This document shows, one piece after another, positions 20,191-21,422 of a DNA stretch of 21,422 nt. The stretch lies in assembly GCA_937888775.1 (NCBI GenBank), contig CALAQT010000444.1, positions 1 through 21,422 on the forward strand, given 5' to 3'. A program made the position numbers and the translations under genes. The notes beneath the pieces are model-generated. The model saw only the letters and a list, made by a program, of their open reading frames with translations. It was not told the DNA's origin and did not search any database. This DNA is from an uncultured Actinomycetes bacterium. Its GTDB lineage: Bacteria > Actinomycetota > Thermoleophilia > Solirubrobacterales > Solirubrobacteraceae. The stretch's first letter is position 1. Every line of letters begins with the position of its first letter.

Positions 20191-20454
20191 TCTTGGCCTC
20201 GGTTGGACGTCGAGATCGTGTTCAGCGGCTCCTCGATGCTTTGGTGCCGGGCACTCGCTGAGTGTTCTGCGTCAATGCGTGGGCATGTGCGGCCGTAGTC
20301 GCGACCGGGGCGCGTCCGGGCCACTCGGCGCCGGCGCCTTCGCCACACCTGGTAACCGCTCTGGGCATTCCGCCGCACGGCCGTGGCGATGAGAAGTGGC
20401 CACTGACTGCGAGGTGGCGTTGCGGCAGCTACATCTGTTGCACCGCCCCTGCTT
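20191..20454. other. intergenic stretch, no gene seen
   Basis: No coding frame with protein-like content or clear site is visible between the hairpin repeat and the end of the HEPN-like gene. Confidence 0.4.
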
Positions 20455-21360
20455 TCAGGCGTTGAGCGTGTAGTTCTGACGCCAGTCGGTCAACGGCGGC
20501 GCCGGCGCCGGCGCCAGGTCTCCCAGCAGCCGCCGATTGACCTCTTCGCCGTAGGTCCACAGAGCGGCGGAGTACCGACGGTAGTCGGCGCGGGTGATGC
20601 GAGCCAGGTCACCGTCGGCGTAGCACAACGATGGGGCCTGTTTCAATGCGCGAGGATCCACTCGTCCGGCGCGGTGGGCGAGCACGTGGCGTAGCGCTAC
20701 GACCTCGGTCAGCGCCTGATCGAGGTCCTCCGGCATCGGACGCTCAGGCGGGGCCTGGAGACCGGCGTGGAATAGCACCTCCTCCCAGCGCTTGACTCCC
20801 GCTCCCCGCGGAGAGGAGTCGAAGCTCCCGAGCTGCTCAGCCAACGCTTCCTGCGCCGTTCGCAGGACCGCTTCGAGGACCTTCGTGTCGATCTGCGCGG
20901 CTGCTTCGGTCGCCTGCTCGCGCGCTCGCTCGACCAAGACGCGTGCCCGGTGCTCGGTCAACATCTCGCGTACACGTGGCACCAGATCCTCGACGAGCGC
21001 GTCCAGCGCGCCGACCATGGAGATCAGCGTCATACCGTTGTGCTCAACGAGCTGGTTGTCCTTCTCGGCTCGCGCGAGGTCCGCGCGCTCACGCGCCGCC
21101 TCGATCGCTGCTCGTCGCCGGGGGTCGTCTGGGTCGGTGCGACCTTCGACTTCAAGGCGGCGCTTTTCGTGGTCCTCGGAATCAAGCAACTCCTGCAGGC
21201 CCCAGTCGGCCAGGGTGCGTGCGCGCTCAGCGGCGCCCATCGCCGCCCACCAATCGGCCACCACTGCCTCGCGACCGTGAGTCAGGCGAGGGTCTCTTCT
21301 CGCATCGGCGAGCTGCCGGTCGGCCAGGCTCTCGGGTTGGTCCGCTGGAGGTTCGGTCAT
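20455..21360 (-). CDS. HEPN-like protein with charged helical N-terminus
   Basis: A 301-residue protein. Residues 1-110 are strongly charged helices (RRRAAIEAARERADLARAEK), probably a coiled coil. Residues 110-260 are an all-helical domain that ends in LTEVVALRHVLAHRAGRVDP: R224 and H229 form an RX4H motif followed by G-x-V-D, the signature seen in RiboL-PSP/MAE-type HEPN domains, many of which are RNases in toxin-antitoxin, abortive-infection or CRISPR ancillary systems. The HEPN assignment is inferred from motif and helicity. ATG 21360 overlaps an upstream frame's TGA (ATGA), so a coupled gene may lie beyond the window. No antitoxin is visible inside the window. Confidence 0.7.
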   Translation of the reverse strand: MTEPPADQPESLADRQLADARRDPRLTHGREAVVADWWAAMGAAERARTLADWGLQELLDSEDHEKRRLEVEGRTDPDDPRRRAAIEAARERADLARAEKDNQLVEHNGMTLISMVGALDALVEDLVPRVREMLTEHRARVLVERAREQATEAAAQIDTKVLEAVLRTAQEALAEQLGSFDSSPRGAGVKRWEEVLFHAGLQAPPERPMPEDLDQALTEVVALRHVLAHRAGRVDPRALKQAPSLCYADGDLARITRADYRRYSAALWTYGEEVNRRLLGDLAPAPAPPLTDWRQNYTLNA

Positions 21361-21422
21361 CCATGCAGAGGTTGTCCGGAAGCTCGTAGAACTTTGAACG
21401 GCGGTTCTCCTGCCCTGTCCGC

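Overview
The window is high-GC DNA, most likely actinobacterial. The dodecin, the secreted repeat proteins and the base composition would fit a Solirubrobacterales/Thermoleophilia-type soil actinobacterium, but no rRNA or core gene is present to prove it. It reads as accessory, mobile-element DNA: a tyrosine integrase with an excisionase-like partner, a serine recombinase, three nuclease-like genes, two HEPN-like genes, tRNA 3'-end fragments, IS relics and relics of a type I restriction-modification locus.

Left end (1-3660): a tyrosine integrase and a small helix-turn-helix protein (both minus) lie beside a short copy of a tRNA 3' end. A small zinc-knuckle protein follows, then about 700 bases (roughly 2311-3010) with no credible gene, visibly lower GC and many long-range helices including a pseudoknot. 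This is a candidate large structured RNA of the GOLLD/ROOL kind and the most interesting object here. It is followed by an HNH endonuclease gene. The 14-base tRNA-end match (189-202 versus 18409-18422), together with matching 11-bp-spaced repeats near each end (248-268 and 18256-18289), suggests one integrated element of about 18.2 kb.

Middle (3960-11970): dodecin, a winged-helix regulator, an 800-residue secreted repeat protein with a 177-bp exact internal duplication, two small minus-strand genes (one membrane-anchored), a serine recombinase, a lipoprotein, a small membrane protein and a PD-(D/E)XK-type nuclease.

Scar region (12050-14800): a tRNA-Val 3'-end fragment with a terminator, an integrase C-terminal tail, a HEPN-like protein, a second integrase C-terminal fragment, fragments of HsdM and HsdR, and a cut-off lipoprotein. 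This looks like an older insertion hot spot that has decayed by deletion.

Right part (14890-21422): a translationally coupled cassette (22-residue ORF, double zinc-ribbon protein, zinc-finger protein), a secreted protein combining collagen-like triplets with about 20 YadA-head-like 15-residue repeats, the right-hand candidate att site in a tRNA-Pro-like 3' end, IS5-like and IS3/IS481-like transposase fragments joined to a shared hairpin repeat, an HNH-like protein and a HEPN-like protein. Much of the window is therefore cargo and debris of integration at tRNA genes. No intact defence operon is present, but the orphan nuclease and the two HEPN-like genes fit a defence-island setting.
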